A stretch of DNA of 64,000 bases from Adiantum capillus-veneris (GCA_014529385.2 CM043945.1:140224241-140288240), one strand, 5' to 3'; shown: positions 10,355-21,942, numbered from the stretch's first letter. Numbers and translations: made by a program. Notes: a model not told the origin generated them from the letters alone.

Positions 10355-11412
10355 TTGCAATGGAAACCAAAGCAAAAAGTCTATCAACCAAAGTTTCCAT
10401 CACAAAAAAGCATCCAGAAGAAGCCGAAGAATGTCAACCAAGTGTTGGTATCCAAAGAGCACATCCAAGTCAAAGACCCAGTTTGGATACATGAAACACG
10501 GGTTCAGCCACAACAGCAAAAGGTGACAGGGTGGATATCATCAAATGAGTCAATCACTGCTCAAGACTACTTCCAAGGAAACACTAATGTTTGGGCCAAA
10601 AAGCCTAAAGTAACAGCCTGTACCTACCCACCTCAACCAACAAGTTCTACAAGAACAAGACGCACCATCAACAGAATACAAAATACTCAAGCAAGCGAAA
10701 GAACACCAACAAAAGGCAAACAAAAAGACCTTCCAAGCGGGAAACGCGAAAAGTTTGGGTACCAAAATCAGAGTTCAACGAAGATACCCAACACAAACAG
10801 GTGAATCAGCGGGTGATTCCAGTGAAGCTACTTGAAGCACAAGGAGTTTATGAAGGTAACACTCCAATATGGTTACCAAAAATTGTAGCTCAATCGGGAA
10901 CAACGAAGAGAAATCAAGCAGCACAAGCTTCTACCCCAAAGCAAACAATGACAACCAAAAGCGAACATAAGCCAATTACAACCAAGGCTGCTGCAATCTA
11001 CAGATGGATACCTTGTCATCAATTACAAAAGCAAGGCTTTTACAATGGAAATCATTAGGTTTGGATACCAAAGCCTAGTGTCCATCAAATTATAGAAGAT
11101 GATAAAATGCCAAAGACGGTCACACAAGGACCAAAAACAAGATGGGTTCCAAAATTGCTAGTGGAAACTCAATCACAAAGAAACCACACATCTCGACAAT
11201 CGCTTCTCATGGAAATTAATGCAAAGGCTACATCAAGCCCTATCAAAGCTAAAGGACTTTTTTTACAAAGAAGTATCAACATACAACAAGCAAGTCAAGA
11301 GGAGCCAAAATATGCCAACCTACTCGAAAAAATGGGGGCATCCAAAGACCAACACAATGATAGAGGCCTTAATCTCAATAACTTATGGCATTGGGTTTCA
11401 GGCCATGAATAG
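10355..11412 (+). pseudogene. element 1 repeat protein with GN..(V/I)W.PK motifs
   Basis: Three consecutive ORFs in changing frames (10355-10804, 10801-11058, 11107-11412) share a motif about every 60-90 residues. Its forms are GWISSNESITAQDYFQGNTN followed by VWAKKPK; VIPVKLLEAQGVYEGNTPIW followed by LPK; RWIPCHQLQKQGFYNGNH followed by VWIPK; and a last RWVPKLLVE. The segments between are Lys/Gln/Thr rich and low in complexity. One stop and at least two frameshifts break the reading. I do not recognise the family. It may be an accessory protein of this retroelement lineage. Confidence 0.5.
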
Positions 11413-12614
11413 GTAAGTCCAAGCCGCCATTAAAAATACATGGCATAAAAGTCAAGAGTCGGGCAGTTGAGCCACTAAATGAGCAAGGCATTAGTCCCAA
11501 AGCTTCAAGTAATATTCTCTGTGGTCTAAGAGTCTTAGCTATTCAAGGTACTGCTCAAGGTGGAGAAGTTGAGCATATTTATGTTGTGTCGCTCATGCTG
11601 GTATAGGTGAGCATAAGAGTCCAAGTCTATGTATTTTAAGTTTGGTAAAGTGAAGATGAGAGTCCAAAATACACTCATGCACTATGCATAGTGAGTAATG
11701 AGTGGAGAAGCTTCAACATCAAAAACCCTTCTTGGAAATGTGAAAGCTATTGAGATGTCCTTGGATATCACATGTGCTACATTTGTTCCTTGAAGCACCC
11801 AACAACTCATTTTTCACACCGGATGATTTGCTTGAAAGAACTCTTGTGTGCATATAGAGTGTCCCATAATTGGCACTTGCATTACGCACTCTTACTTTAT
11901 TTCTCCCAAGCACTCACCTTGCATGAACAGGTACTCAACTCCCAAGTGTTCAACCCCAATAAGAGCGTATACCAAAGGTATTTTTTCCCAGTGGGTTTTT
12001 TCCTTTGGTCATTCAGGTTCTAGACCCTAATTTAGAAACACCCATCACTATTCTATTGTATATATTCCTTCCATCAAATGAAACCAATAAAGAATTTGTT
12101 ACACGATCTTCAAAGAGATAAAGTGGGGCCACATTGTTCTCAACTACGCTTTGACAAGAGCATCTCTTATCTTCAAAGATACCAACAAAGCTCTATTGAC
12201 AAAGTGGCAAAGAAAATAAAATTGGAGATGCCAGTGCACACATGTCAAAGTTTCAAACATTTTGAGATACGAGCTCCAATAAAAAGTCAACTGCACAGGA
12301 GGCAAACTATCCAAAGAAGCAGGTATCATCGACCAATTGCACAAATGGAAAGGTAAAGTAGGATGTGCAACAACATACACAAATGCCTCGTCACAACATC
12401 CAAATCACAAAGAACACATGTTCATCAATCAAAGGAAAATGGGCACCCCATTTGAACAAGCAAAACATGCCAGATATAACTCAATGGGCACCCCATTTGA
12501 AGAAGCAAAACATTCTAGATATAACTCAATCAAGGAAGGGGGGAGTCTCATCAACAAGAAGACCAGACTACAAATGGTCATGTCAAGGGACGACACGAGC
12601 TAGGAAGGGGGGAG
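11413..12614 (+). other. element 1 3' region with 45-bp tandem repeat and polypurine tract
   Basis: No long ORF is convincing. Two 45-bp tandem units (12439-12483 and 12484-12528) encode MGTPFEQAKHARYNS and MGTPFEEAKHSRYNS. The stretch ends in AGGAAGGGGGGAG (12602-12614), a good polypurine tract for plus-strand priming, directly before the LTR start TGTTTGG. Confidence 0.7.
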
Positions 12615-13552
12615 TGTTTGGAGGTGATAACAACATACAAGTGCCCACCTAGCCAAGGCGCCCGTTGGGTCAGCCGACCAAAGTTTTGATGTGGTCACAT
12701 TATTTTTCCGATGTTTAATACATCAAACCCTGTAAAATCCTAATGTCAATCGTCTATGTCAAGTCTAAGTCAAAGATGTAATTTTTCCAATGATGTATAT
12801 AAAGGTCCATGAGAAGTTGGCCGTCGGCCACTTTAGAAAGCCCTAGGTATATAATACACTAAGGTTAGTGGGAAAGGGGGATTATTATTTGGGAAGATAA
12901 GAGACTATTGCGTTACGCACAGAGAGCTACCTCATTGCTCCAACTTGTAATCATCGCTTATGTGGCTACGGTAATCCAAATTCAGTTTTGTTTCTTGCAT
13001 TGTGTTCCTCTTACTCTGCTCTTTCATTCAAGTGTAAGCATTCAAGATTCGGTGAATGTTTCAAACGCATCCGTTTAGGCTTTAAATCGTTGTTTTGAGT
13101 GTTTATATGCGTATTTTATGTTGTTTTGACCCTAGGAGAGGCTTTAGGGACCCAAAAACGACCCTTTAGGGTCATCCGTTTACTGTTTTTGCGTACTTTG
13201 GGAGGAACGATCGCGATCCATGTACCTCCCAAAATGTTGTGACAGTGATAGGATATGTTCCTAATAGTCCCCTGTAGCTTCCCTTCAAGTTTCATGCGAT
13301 TCCAATATGATTTGCATGGTGAACGGACGTGATGACTGTAGAGCTATGTAGAAGGACATAGGCAGATTACTGGCTTTAGTGGGATTGATTTTCTTGTAGA
13401 GTTAGTAGCTGCATCTCTTTGAGTTCACTTCATTAGGGTTGACATCCTAGTGAGTTTCCATGCCTCATCCGAATCGCTTCCCCTGTATCGATAATTTTAT
13501 GTTGATGCTTGAGAGCTATGCTATGGATGTTCGTCACGGCGACCCGCAAACA
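12615..13552 (+). repeat. element 1 3' LTR (938 bp)
   Basis: It starts TGTTTGGAGG after a polypurine tract and ends CCGCAAACA. A TATATAAAGG box lies at about 12796. From CAACTTGTAATCATCG (about 12938) to the end, it aligns in inverted orientation with 19912-20540, the 5' LTR of element 2. Its end abuts sequence of element 2, and the five bases after it are CTCGT, a candidate target duplication. It contains a CGATCGCGATCC palindrome at 13208. Confidence 0.85.
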
Positions 13553-13553
13553 C

Positions 13554-14490
13554 TCGTCTTTGACAAAAATTTTCAGCTTTGACAAGCTTTAGATATCCCG
13601 TTCTGTCATTGAAAAGAGGCATCGGATTATGCTTATTCGCTCTTGATTTTCTTGTTCTCTTGGATTTATACCGCTCTTGTCGACTAGGTTTTTGGTTAGG
13701 AAACTCGTAAAACCTGTCCTGTCTCGACCTGTATTTCCTATTCGTCTCTGATCCACTTGATCTTTCATCATCAGCATCTATCATTTGGATTTCATCACCC
13801 AATGATGGAAGGTCACCGCTTAGTGAATCTGTGAATTCCTCCTCTGTTCGATTCCTATCGTTCAGTTGACAATATTTGAGTCCACCCAAATGGCTCAAAT
13901 AAATGTTCAGGGAAAGGTTCTGAGAGATAAGCCTCGTCTTCTACGGATCTTTCCAATACGCATTCCTCTTTGATTATGTCTCCACAATCATATGCTCCAC
14001 ACATCCAGACATGTGCTTTCGTTTGCATCCATGCAGGTATTTCTGTTTCATTTACTGTGGTTGAATTAAATTCTTGCACTGGTGTTTTTGCAACGTCTCT
14101 ATAGCTATGATCCTTCATGTTGATTTTTGTAATTAGCTCTTCGTGCCTTAGGTAAATTTGGTCATACCCCCAATCCTGTATCATTTTGAGTTGACTCATA
14201 AAAGGTCGCCCCAAAATAATGTTGAAGTTGTTCGTTTTCCCGAAATCCACCACAGCAAAGGTGTGCTCATAGTTAATTCCACACGAAGTTACAACTATTT
14301 GGTCTAGGATTCCCAATGGTGTCTCTACATACCCATCTACGAGTTGCAGTTTCATTCTCATCTTTTTGAGAGCTGGACGACCCCATTTCTCCCAGATTTT
14401 CTTTGTAGCAATCGCCACTCCTGCTCCACTGTTTAGGATAGCTATCGTTTTTATATCCTCATATTCAACAGGTAAGGTTGTATTACCTTA
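13554..14490 (-). pseudogene. element 2 protease and post-protease domain
   Basis: The minus strand reads AILNSGAGVAIATKKIWEKWG, then VVTSCGINYEHTFAVVDFG, then ILGRPFMSQLKMIQDWGYD, a retropepsin whose catalytic Asp is replaced by Asn (N-S-G-A). It continues in frame into KDHSYRDVAKTPVQ, EIPAWMQTKAHVWMCGAYDC and LFEPFGWTQIL, the conserved unknown domain. After a frameshift at about 13860 an Arg/Lys-rich tail (SGSETNRKYRSRQDRF) runs into the element 1 LTR. Confidence 0.75.
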
Positions 14491-14497
14491 CTCACCT

Positions 14498-15486
14498 TCA
14501 CAGTAATCTCCGACCTTGTTTATGGGCAATGGTTGGACCTTCCCGTTTGTTTTCTTCTCCCATAGGGTTTGTCTGAAGAGGAATCTTTACTCCTTTGTTC
14601 TCCAAATGTTTCCCCGTGTCTTCCCATAAGTGTGGTCTGACTCTCAAGAGTTCTGACAGTGTGATTGTGCATGTTATAGGTATCGATAGCATCTCTTGAA
14701 GACTTTTTGGGTCGATCATTTGTGGAATAGTTCTCAACTGGGATGGAACTAACCTTATCTCTGATTGTGCCTCGTGTTCACCTATAAATGAAGGCAGGGT
14801 TTTCAAGGATTGAGCTTCGCTTTCCATCGAAACCTCCATTCCCGTATCTCCATACAGCGATTGTATATCTCCTGGGTAAAACCGTTGTCCAAGTTAATCT
14901 CAGGAATTGGAGCAGACTGTAACGTCGCGCTTCCGTTCTTTCTATTTCTAATGGTTTCCCATGAGTGTTGTGGCCATGGTTCTTCAACTTTTGGAATTGG
15001 CATTATAGTCATTGACTTAACGTCATCAGTGGTGTTCGGCACCACTCGGTGATCCAATGACAATATCGTTTCAGGCCTGGGTCCGTTTACTTGTTCTGGT
15101 TCATCAATTGTTTGTTTTTCTCGCTCTTTGTGAATCAGCACTTCTTGTTCTGGGGTTCTAACCACCTTAGGTTCCATCAATGCCTGGGCTATTTCAATGA
15201 GGTGTTTACTTATTTCCAAACGCTTCGTTTTCACTTCTGGTTGAGGATAAGTTAACCATCTCTTCTCTAAGGTTTGGTTTGTTTTTAGCTTCGCTTCATA
15301 CGCTTGTAATAGAGCATCTAAAGGCTCTAGCACTTTCTCAACCAAGACTGATCCTCCTGAGGACGCTTTCCTCGGCTTGTTGTTATCCTCAGTAGTTTTA
15401 CTATCTCTCTCTTGTTTCAGTTGCTCTTTCATTTCATGTAATTTGTTTTGCATAGCAATTTGGGTTTTGAACCTTCTTGTTTTCAT
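14498..15486 (-). pseudogene. element 2 spacer between knuckle and protease
   Basis: Two overlapping minus-strand frames (15486-14803 and 14839-14498) carry ELKEQ-type helical sequence, then KPRKASSGGSVLVEKVLEPL, PIPKVEEPWPQHSWETIRN and CTITLSELLRVRPHLWED. All have counterparts at 7950-8800 of element 1. A frameshift near 14820 joins them. Function unknown; probably a linker of the gag-protease polyprotein. Confidence 0.65.
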
Positions 15487-15516
15487 TCTGTCTCGTTTTG
15501 CCTTCTAGGATTTTTG

Positions 15517-16164
15517 CTAGGTTCTCACAGATAAACTCTCATTTTCTGTGGGTATTGGCAACTCGACCTTTTCCTCCAATGGCTTGTTTTTCTCTAAGTC
15601 CTTGGCTTGGGCTCTGGTTATCGCATTGATTTGGATCATGGGATCGGTTTTTGATCCACTTCTTGCACTTGGTAACACCCCCACAATAGTTATAGTTTCT
15701 TTTTCCTTGTTGTCCGGATTCCTTGGGAAATCTGGCAATATGTGATTCACACCACATCCATCACAAAACCCAAAAAATTTCACTCTTTCGCCTTTGAAAG
15801 GGCAGCTACTCTCCCAATGATCCATACTTCCACAGTTATAGCACTGTCCAATTGGTGGTTGATTTTGAGGAGGTGGTCCCATAGGTTGTCCTGCCCTATT
15901 AGGATATCCTCTTGGTTTGTAGTTCTGGTTCGCAATAAACATTAGCGTTCTTTCGTCCACCAAATATTGATCTCTCGAAGGTTGTTCTACATACGTTGGT
16001 GGTGCCATACCCTCGCTATTTCCACAAGGTGGATAGGCTTCGTTTGCGTACATTTGTGATTCAGGTTCTGCTACGTAAGGCTCATTCGGTTCCTCGTAAT
16101 AAGAAACTTGAAGTGTACTATTTGTTCCTGGTGATGCTTCACAAGGTTGAGCATACCTAATCAT
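15517..16164 (-). pseudogene. element 2 zinc-knuckle region
   Basis: The ORF reads DERTLMFIANQ, then CYNCGSMDHWESSC (a CCHC-like knuckle), then FCDGCGVNHILPDFPRNPDN. It matches 7386-7830 of element 1. It follows the gag ORF in frame after a TAG, and ends at SVRT with another TAG. Confidence 0.75.
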
Positions 16165-16176
16165 GGCTCTATTTTT

Positions 16177-17196
16177 CTATGGTAATGGAGGTTGTTGACC
16201 CAACACAGGTTGAGGTATGTCTGCTCCTGCTACCATATTCATATTTGGTCCAACTTGATATCTTGGAGGAGGTGGCTGGGGTGGTCCTGCTGGAGGTCCA
16301 TACGGTCTTTCTCTCACATAGTTTTTGTTGTAAAAACACTCTTCCGTGCCATGATTTGTCCATTTTTTCTCTATTGCGCACCATTTCAGTACTCGTCCAT
16401 TCGCAACTGGTGCTTTCGGCTGTTGTGTGCACCACGGTGTCGGGTGATCCCCCCCACATATGTCACATTTCCTTGTCTGCGACTGTATCATCACCAGATT
16501 TGATCTCACATGTTGCTGCATTCTCTTTGTTACCTCCTCTATCATTTGGTCAGTTATCGGCATCAAGGAAGCCTGAGCATCTTTCTTGGTAGAGGATTTG
16601 CTCTTAATAGATGAAGAGCCACTGGTTACTGAATCAGTATCCTCTGACACTTCCCCATATGCTTTGCAGTTTTCAACAAGATATAACGCTTCCCTTGTAA
16701 CCTGTTGAAATGTGCTATAGACCTTCAAGTGAAGGTCCTTTTTCAAGGTTTCGTTCCTAAGTCCTTCAATGAAGAGCACAGACAATCTCTCATCCTGCGG
16801 TAATTCTCTCCTCGGGCACCTCTCAATGTATTGCTTGAATCTCAAGGATGCTTCCTTCACTTTTTCGTTCTCCCTTTGTTTAAAAGCATATATCTGTGAT
16901 ACAGTATTATGCTTTATACCCCGTTTTGAGAATTCTTTCGCAAACTCGCGTAATACATGTTCAATATTCGGACAAGTTTCAGGGTTCAAAGGTTGAAACC
17001 ATGTTAAGGCCGTCCCTTCCAAGGTCAGCCCGAATCCCTCGTATTGAGTATGGAAATCAGTGATCTGCTCTGCTCTTAAGACTTGCTTGAAGAGCGATAC
17101 ATGGGCATATGGATCCCCTGATCCGCTATACTTCTTCCGCATGCACTTCGCTACTTGGGACGGCCTAATCCGTCTATGGTCTGCGACCAGTCTCAT
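16177..17196 (-). pseudogene. element 2 gag core
   Basis: The 339-residue frame contains CMRKKYSGSGDPYAHVSLFK, YEGFGLTLEGTALTWFQPL, EFSKRGIKHNTVSQIYAFKQ and RFKQYIERCPRRELPQDERL, the gag domain. It then has CDICGGDHPTPWC, an extra zinc-binding motif absent from element 1, and WCAIEKKWTNHGTEECFYN. It ends in a Pro-rich tail. It is the best-preserved gag in the window, and separated from the upstream frame only by a stop at about 17216. Confidence 0.8.
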
Positions 17197-17217
17197 TGCT
17201 CCCGTGTCTCGACTTAA

Positions 17218-18336
17218 TCATTCTCGTGCATCATGGATGTCGTGGGTTTCTCTCGTTGGCTCCCTTGCCCCGAATCTACTACTAGGAGGCAAATGTGATG
17301 GTGTGGCTACAAATATCGGACCTACTACTGTATGTGTAAATATAGGAACCGCACTACCTCGATTCTTAGCCATTGATTCTCTGGAATGTAACGTTCCCAT
17401 GGGGCTTGGCATAGAATACTGAGGTCGACTGAAAGAATCAGCTACATGAGTCCTCTCTCCACCTGTTGCCATCGGGTCTGGCACGACAGTTGTAGGTGCT
17501 GGTCTTAGTGGGCTTGTAGTGACATAATATTGGTGGAGTGGTCCCACAAAGTACGTATATCCTTCCAACTCCTTTTTATTGATTGCTGCGTATCGTCTTC
17601 CATACTTGTCGTATGCGGCGATTTTCGTTTCTGCTCCCTCTATGTAGGTGAAGACATAAAGTCTTTTCCACTCATTCATCTCTCCAACGTAGGGTTCCTC
17701 GCATCTATAATAGAGACCTTGCTCTCCATTATTATACTTGTATAACCCCAAGTAGACATTATCCATGTTGACTTTCAAAGTTTCATTTTCTCGCCTTAAC
17801 CTCGCATTAGGGAACCTCATTGTTGGTGCCTTCCCCTCATATTCCTCATCTATTTTGGCTTTCGTGTCCATCAATCCCCACTTGTCTACAATGTTATGAT
17901 TCAGGACTACCAAGTATATGATACCCTCGTCATCTAGGTACCTATCTCCGCTATAGCTCACAAGCACTAAGTCCCTGAACTCACTTGGTCTATCTTCTAT
18001 TTTCACACAGTACTAGCAGTCCATATCATCTTTGTATATCTTGGCACCTTGCTTGTTGTCATATTGATACTTGATGAACAATATCTTCATTGTGGCCGAG
18101 GGGTCTGATGGTCCTGCTGCCATGTTTTCTCTTCCGTTTAGTTTTAATTGTCCCAAGTGTTCTATGAAATACTCGTAATATCTCTCTGAAGAAGTATTGG
18201 AGATGCCTTCTTCAAGGATCGGCTCTAACAGTCGTACTACAACTTGGTTTACACTCTCCTCCGTTGATAAAACACTTGCTTGATCCGCTAAATTTTGGTG
18301 TTGGATGTTAATTTGTTTTCCCGATCTCAAAAACAT
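17218..18336 (-). pseudogene. element 2 gag N-terminal region
   Basis: Translation starts at MFLRSGKQINIQHQ (18336). One TAG after KIYKDDMDC (about 18013) is followed in frame by VKIEDRPSEFRDLVLVSYSG. Conserved blocks shared with element 1 are LYVFTYIEGAE and YDKYGRRYAAINKKELEGYT. Role unknown; its position upstream of the gag core suggests a matrix-like part. Confidence 0.68.
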
Positions 18337-19890
18337 GAAGAAAGTGGGATTTACTGGACTAAATCCAAACCTCTCACCTGGAGATAGAGTGATCTTTCAA
18401 CTCCTGCGACTGCATGGATTGTTACTTAATCGGTCTCTGCAAATGAATACACTTGATGGCTATGAGATCACTGTATCATTCCAACTGTCAGCAGATTCAA
18501 CACTTTCACAATGACTTCAACACAATTTTTCTTGCAGATTATTGACAGTATGTCCAATTTGGGTTTTGATAACTCCTGATATCTTAAATAGTCTAGGTCT
18601 ATGAACAAGTCAAAAATGAGTTAGATCTAGGCCAGAGGTACACCGATCGCGATCGTACCTCTGAGCCCAAATTTGACCAAACTTCACCATCTTGTTCACT
18701 AGGCTATTTTAAGGCTAACTCTCTGATACTTTTGTATTCAGACTCTAAAAAGTCAAGCTTTTACCAGTTCTTGGTTAGAAGTGTCTGTTTTCCAGAATCT
18801 ATCAGTTTGATCTGATTTTGGTGCTTGATTAGGGATTTGGAAGCTATCTGGGGTTGTCCTATGTACAGTCTATTCCTTTGTATGCTTTCTTCCCAGTTTT
18901 GATGTGTTTTGGTCTACTGAAAGTCAATTTCTATGCCAGTTTAGCAGTTTTTGACTTGGATCTATATTCAGATGGTTTGACAGGTATTTTGAGGTTTCTG
19001 GCTCTAGGTCCTTTAGACTTTTATGTTTGTATACACCTGAGGATCGCACAGATGAAATCTGGTCAAAATCTGGCACCTAGGTACACCGATCGCGATCGTA
19101 GTTCTGAGCCCAAATTAGACCAAATTTGGCATGCCTGTAGACACTGATGTTTTAGAGCTATCTCCCAAGTCTTTTTGCATTTGGATCATCAAAAGCCAAA
19201 ATTTTGCACTTTCTGGGTCTGTCAAGATAGTTTTACCCAAGTGGCCTGATTTCCTTGATTTTTGATGTTTTTGGGTGTTCCTGCTTTAGACAAACTTGTT
19301 TAGAATCTTATCAGGAAGGCACACAACAAATCTGGTCAAAATCTAGCACATAGGTACACCGATCGCAATCGTAGTACTTGGGCCAAATCGGATGAAATTT
19401 GGTCTCTCTGACAAGTATTTCCCAGTGTTTGGTGCTACCACTTTGTGATTTGAATCAATTTTAGCTCTGTTCGGTCAGATTTTCAAAATTTCAGAGTCTT
19501 GGCCTTTTTGCCAACGTTATGGTTTTCTGGTTTCTCGACTCTAACTTTTGCCCCAAATCTGATTGGAATGTGATTTGCTTATCCTACTCCTAAGTACAGA
19601 AATGAAAGAACATAAGGAAATGAATCAATCAAAACAAACACGACGGATTTCGGGTGAGATTTCAGTACTCAATCGAATTAGAGAAATTGAAGAGAAAAAA
19701 TGCTTTGAACACTCTCACTCACAGCTCCCTAAATCTCCTAAGAGAGGATCTCGCCGGTCCACTGACTGTAGACTCCACTAAGCTCTAAACCCTTGTCTAG
19801 CAACCTAACTGAGGTGTAAAATGGATTTGTGGATTGATCTTCTTTTTAAAGAATCTAACTGCACACTCGGTCACTCATCATCTAAGGTGC
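18337..19890 (-). other. element 2 leader with three palindrome modules
   Basis: No believable ORF is present. Modules of about 80 bp centred on CGATCGCGATCG occur at 18644-18655, 19087-19098 and (one mismatch) 19359-19370. Each is preceded by GGTACAC (AGGTACAC in all three) and followed by GTA or GTACC and a Gly/Pro-codon-like GAGCCCAAAT or GGGCCAAAT. Upstream bases TCTGGTCAAAATCTGGCAC recur before two of them. Confidence 0.75.
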
Positions 19891-19910
19891 ATTCCCCGGC
19901 AATGGCACCA
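19891..19910 (-). promoter_or_regulatory. element 2 primer-binding site (tRNA-Asp type)
   Basis: The minus strand reads TGGTGCCATTGCCGGGGAAT one base after the LTR end. It matches the 3' end of plant tRNA-Asp (TGGCGCCGTTGCCGGGGA, as used by Athila/Tat elements) with two mismatches. Confidence 0.85.
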
Positions 19911-19911
19911 A

Positions 19912-20823
19912 TGTTTGCGGATCGCCGCGACGGATGTCCATAGCATAGCTCTCAAGCATCAACATATTTATCAATACAAGGGAAGCGACCAGGATGAGGC
20001 ATGGAAACTCACTAGGGTGTCACTCTTAATGAAGTTAACTCGAAGAGATGCATCTACTAACTCTACAAGCAAATCAAACGCACTATTGCCAAGTAATCTG
20101 ACTATGTCCTTCTACACAGCTCTACAGTCGTCACGCCCGTTTACCATGCAAATCTATTCGGAATCGCACGAAACATGAAGAGAAACTACAGGGGACTATC
20201 AGGATCATATCCTATCACTATCACATCATTCTGGAGAGGTAAAAAGATTGTGATCGTTCGTCCCAAAGTCAGCAAAAACAGCGGAACAGGTGATCCTAAT
20301 GGGTCGTTTTAGGATCCCTAAAGCCTCTCCTAGGGTCAAACAACATAAAACATGCATATAGACACTCAAAACAGCGACTTAAGGTCTCAAACTCGTAGTT
20401 AAAAACCTACATTGAATCTTGAATGATTACACTTGAATGGAAGAGCAAAGTAAGAGGAACACAATGCAATAAACGAATTTGAATTTTGATTACCTTAGCC
20501 ACAATGGCGAAGATTACAAGTTCGAGCAAGAAGGAGCTCTCAAACGTACGCTGTCTTCTCAGTTTCCCATCAAAAAGATAATGTTCAAACTTACAAAAAA
20601 TGACCTTTATAGTTTAGGTCTTTACAAATGGCTTGTTCGGCCAAAAGCTCCTAAACTTCTAACTTGCTCTCTATTATACAATTGCTCCCAGAAGAATAAT
20701 CATAAATCCTTTGACAAGTTCTCGGCTTAGAGATGCTCTCTTACAAAAGAATTTTACAAAGGTTTCTCATAAAAATATGACCCTTCTCTGGAAACGGCCG
20801 CTTGTCGCTTGGTCCGCCAAACA
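19912..20823 (-). repeat. element 2 5' LTR (912 bp)
   Basis: On the minus strand it begins TGTTTGGCGGACC and ends GATCCGCAAACA, next to the primer site. The 3' two-thirds is clearly homologous to 12938-13552 in inverted orientation; the first 290 bp (U3) has diverged. Shared landmarks include GACCCTAGGAGAGGCTTTAG and GATGCTTGAGAGCTATGCTA. The palindrome of element 1 is degenerate here (GATTGTGATCG on the plus strand). Confidence 0.82.
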
Positions 20824-21857
20824 TGGTAGCATAATATTCAGTGCATTTGCTTAGTATTAAACATTAAATTCAATGTAATTTTTGTCATAGTCGCTTGTTT
20901 AGGTTTTAAAATCAAGCAGTCCGACTAAGCTAGTTTGACCAAGCTAGGTGTTAGAGATCTTCTCTTAATACCATGGGGAATGCCTTCCTAATTATCAATG
21001 GTTACTTAGGTTCTTAATCCGATTTAAGCAGCATTGTGTGAAATGTACTAGGGCTTTCTAGTGGGCTTAGTCCCTATTGACCTTTAGCTTAAGTATTATA
21101 AAGGGATTTTACTAGTGTGATGAGCCTTGGGAGGGTAACAGTGTTATATGAGCCCCCAAAGTTACAAAATTAAAATGCTAAAAACGAACAAAAAAAAAAA
21201 AATCAAAGTGCCACAACATAAAATCTTAACCTGGAAGAGAAATCTCAGCTTGATTGGGTACTTCACTCACATGTATCGCCTATGGTACTAGAGCCCTAGA
21301 GGTTCTCAGTGTGGGCGCTTTTCCTTGAAAAGAAAAAAACCCAAGGCATACAAAATAAGCACACAAATCAAAATGAATCAATTGTCTGCCTACAACTGCA
21401 TATGATTTTTAATTGTATATGAGAATGCAATTATTGTGCCAATGTTGTTTGATTTTGCAGTTATTGAAGAAGGCTAAGGACATTCATCTCAAATGCTCTT
21501 CCACCTCGACGAACGAGCTTCAACTCAATAGCTTCCAAGGAAGGAATCTACATCATGAAGGGGGGCATGTTAACCCTCACACACATTCCTATCACCTAAG
21601 ATGGACACTGTATTATTTATTTGGTAGAGTCAGGTACCGGGCTTGTCGATCCTAGGAAAAGGGTAAGAGTGATCGCTGATGAGAGACGCACTCTAACTGG
21701 AACATTCAAGGGATTAGTTGCTAAGCATGGGTGCCCAAGGGTGAATGGGTCGAGCTCATATAAAAGTCAACTAAACCTAAAATTCACTCATTCTCTCATT
21801 TGTGCAATCGAAGAGTGATCTTGCTCCATCTCCATCTTCTTCTTCTTCATCATCTCC

Positions 21858-21942
<85 letters not shown>

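Larger units (their letters stand above)
4682..13552 (+). mobile_element. element 1: gag-protease LTR retrotransposon lacking visible RT/INT
   Basis: A plus-strand LTR element reads leader, gag, zinc knuckle, aspartic protease, a conserved post-protease domain, a repeat-rich region, polypurine tract and 3' LTR. Its 5' LTR lies outside the window, beyond the CACTA insertion. Nowhere between the protease (about 9200) and the LTR (12615) do I see a YxDD reverse transcriptase, RNase H, or integrase HHCC/DDE pattern. It resembles the non-autonomous gag-bearing (TR-GAG-type) class, with a protease in addition. Its 3' LTR ends at 13552 directly against the interior of element 2, so it is nested in that relative. 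Confidence 0.75.
13553..20823 (-). mobile_element. element 2: minus-strand gag-protease LTR retrotransposon, 5' portion
   Basis: Read on the minus strand it shows 5' LTR (20823-19912), primer site, 1.5-kb leader, gag, zinc knuckles, protease and post-protease domain. It is cut at 13553 by the LTR end of element 1. Its own 3' part should lie beyond the left edge of the window. It is homologous throughout to element 1, including the lack of any RT or integrase in the part seen. Confidence 0.78.

Noticed and set aside
9931-12600. Hidden reverse transcriptase or integrase in element 1
   Set aside because: No YxDD, DxxN-type RNase H, HHCC or GPY/F motif was seen in any plus-strand frame.
19891-19910. 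tRNA-Asp gene fragment
   Set aside because: Only the 3' end is matched and it sits directly after an LTR, so it is a primer-binding site.
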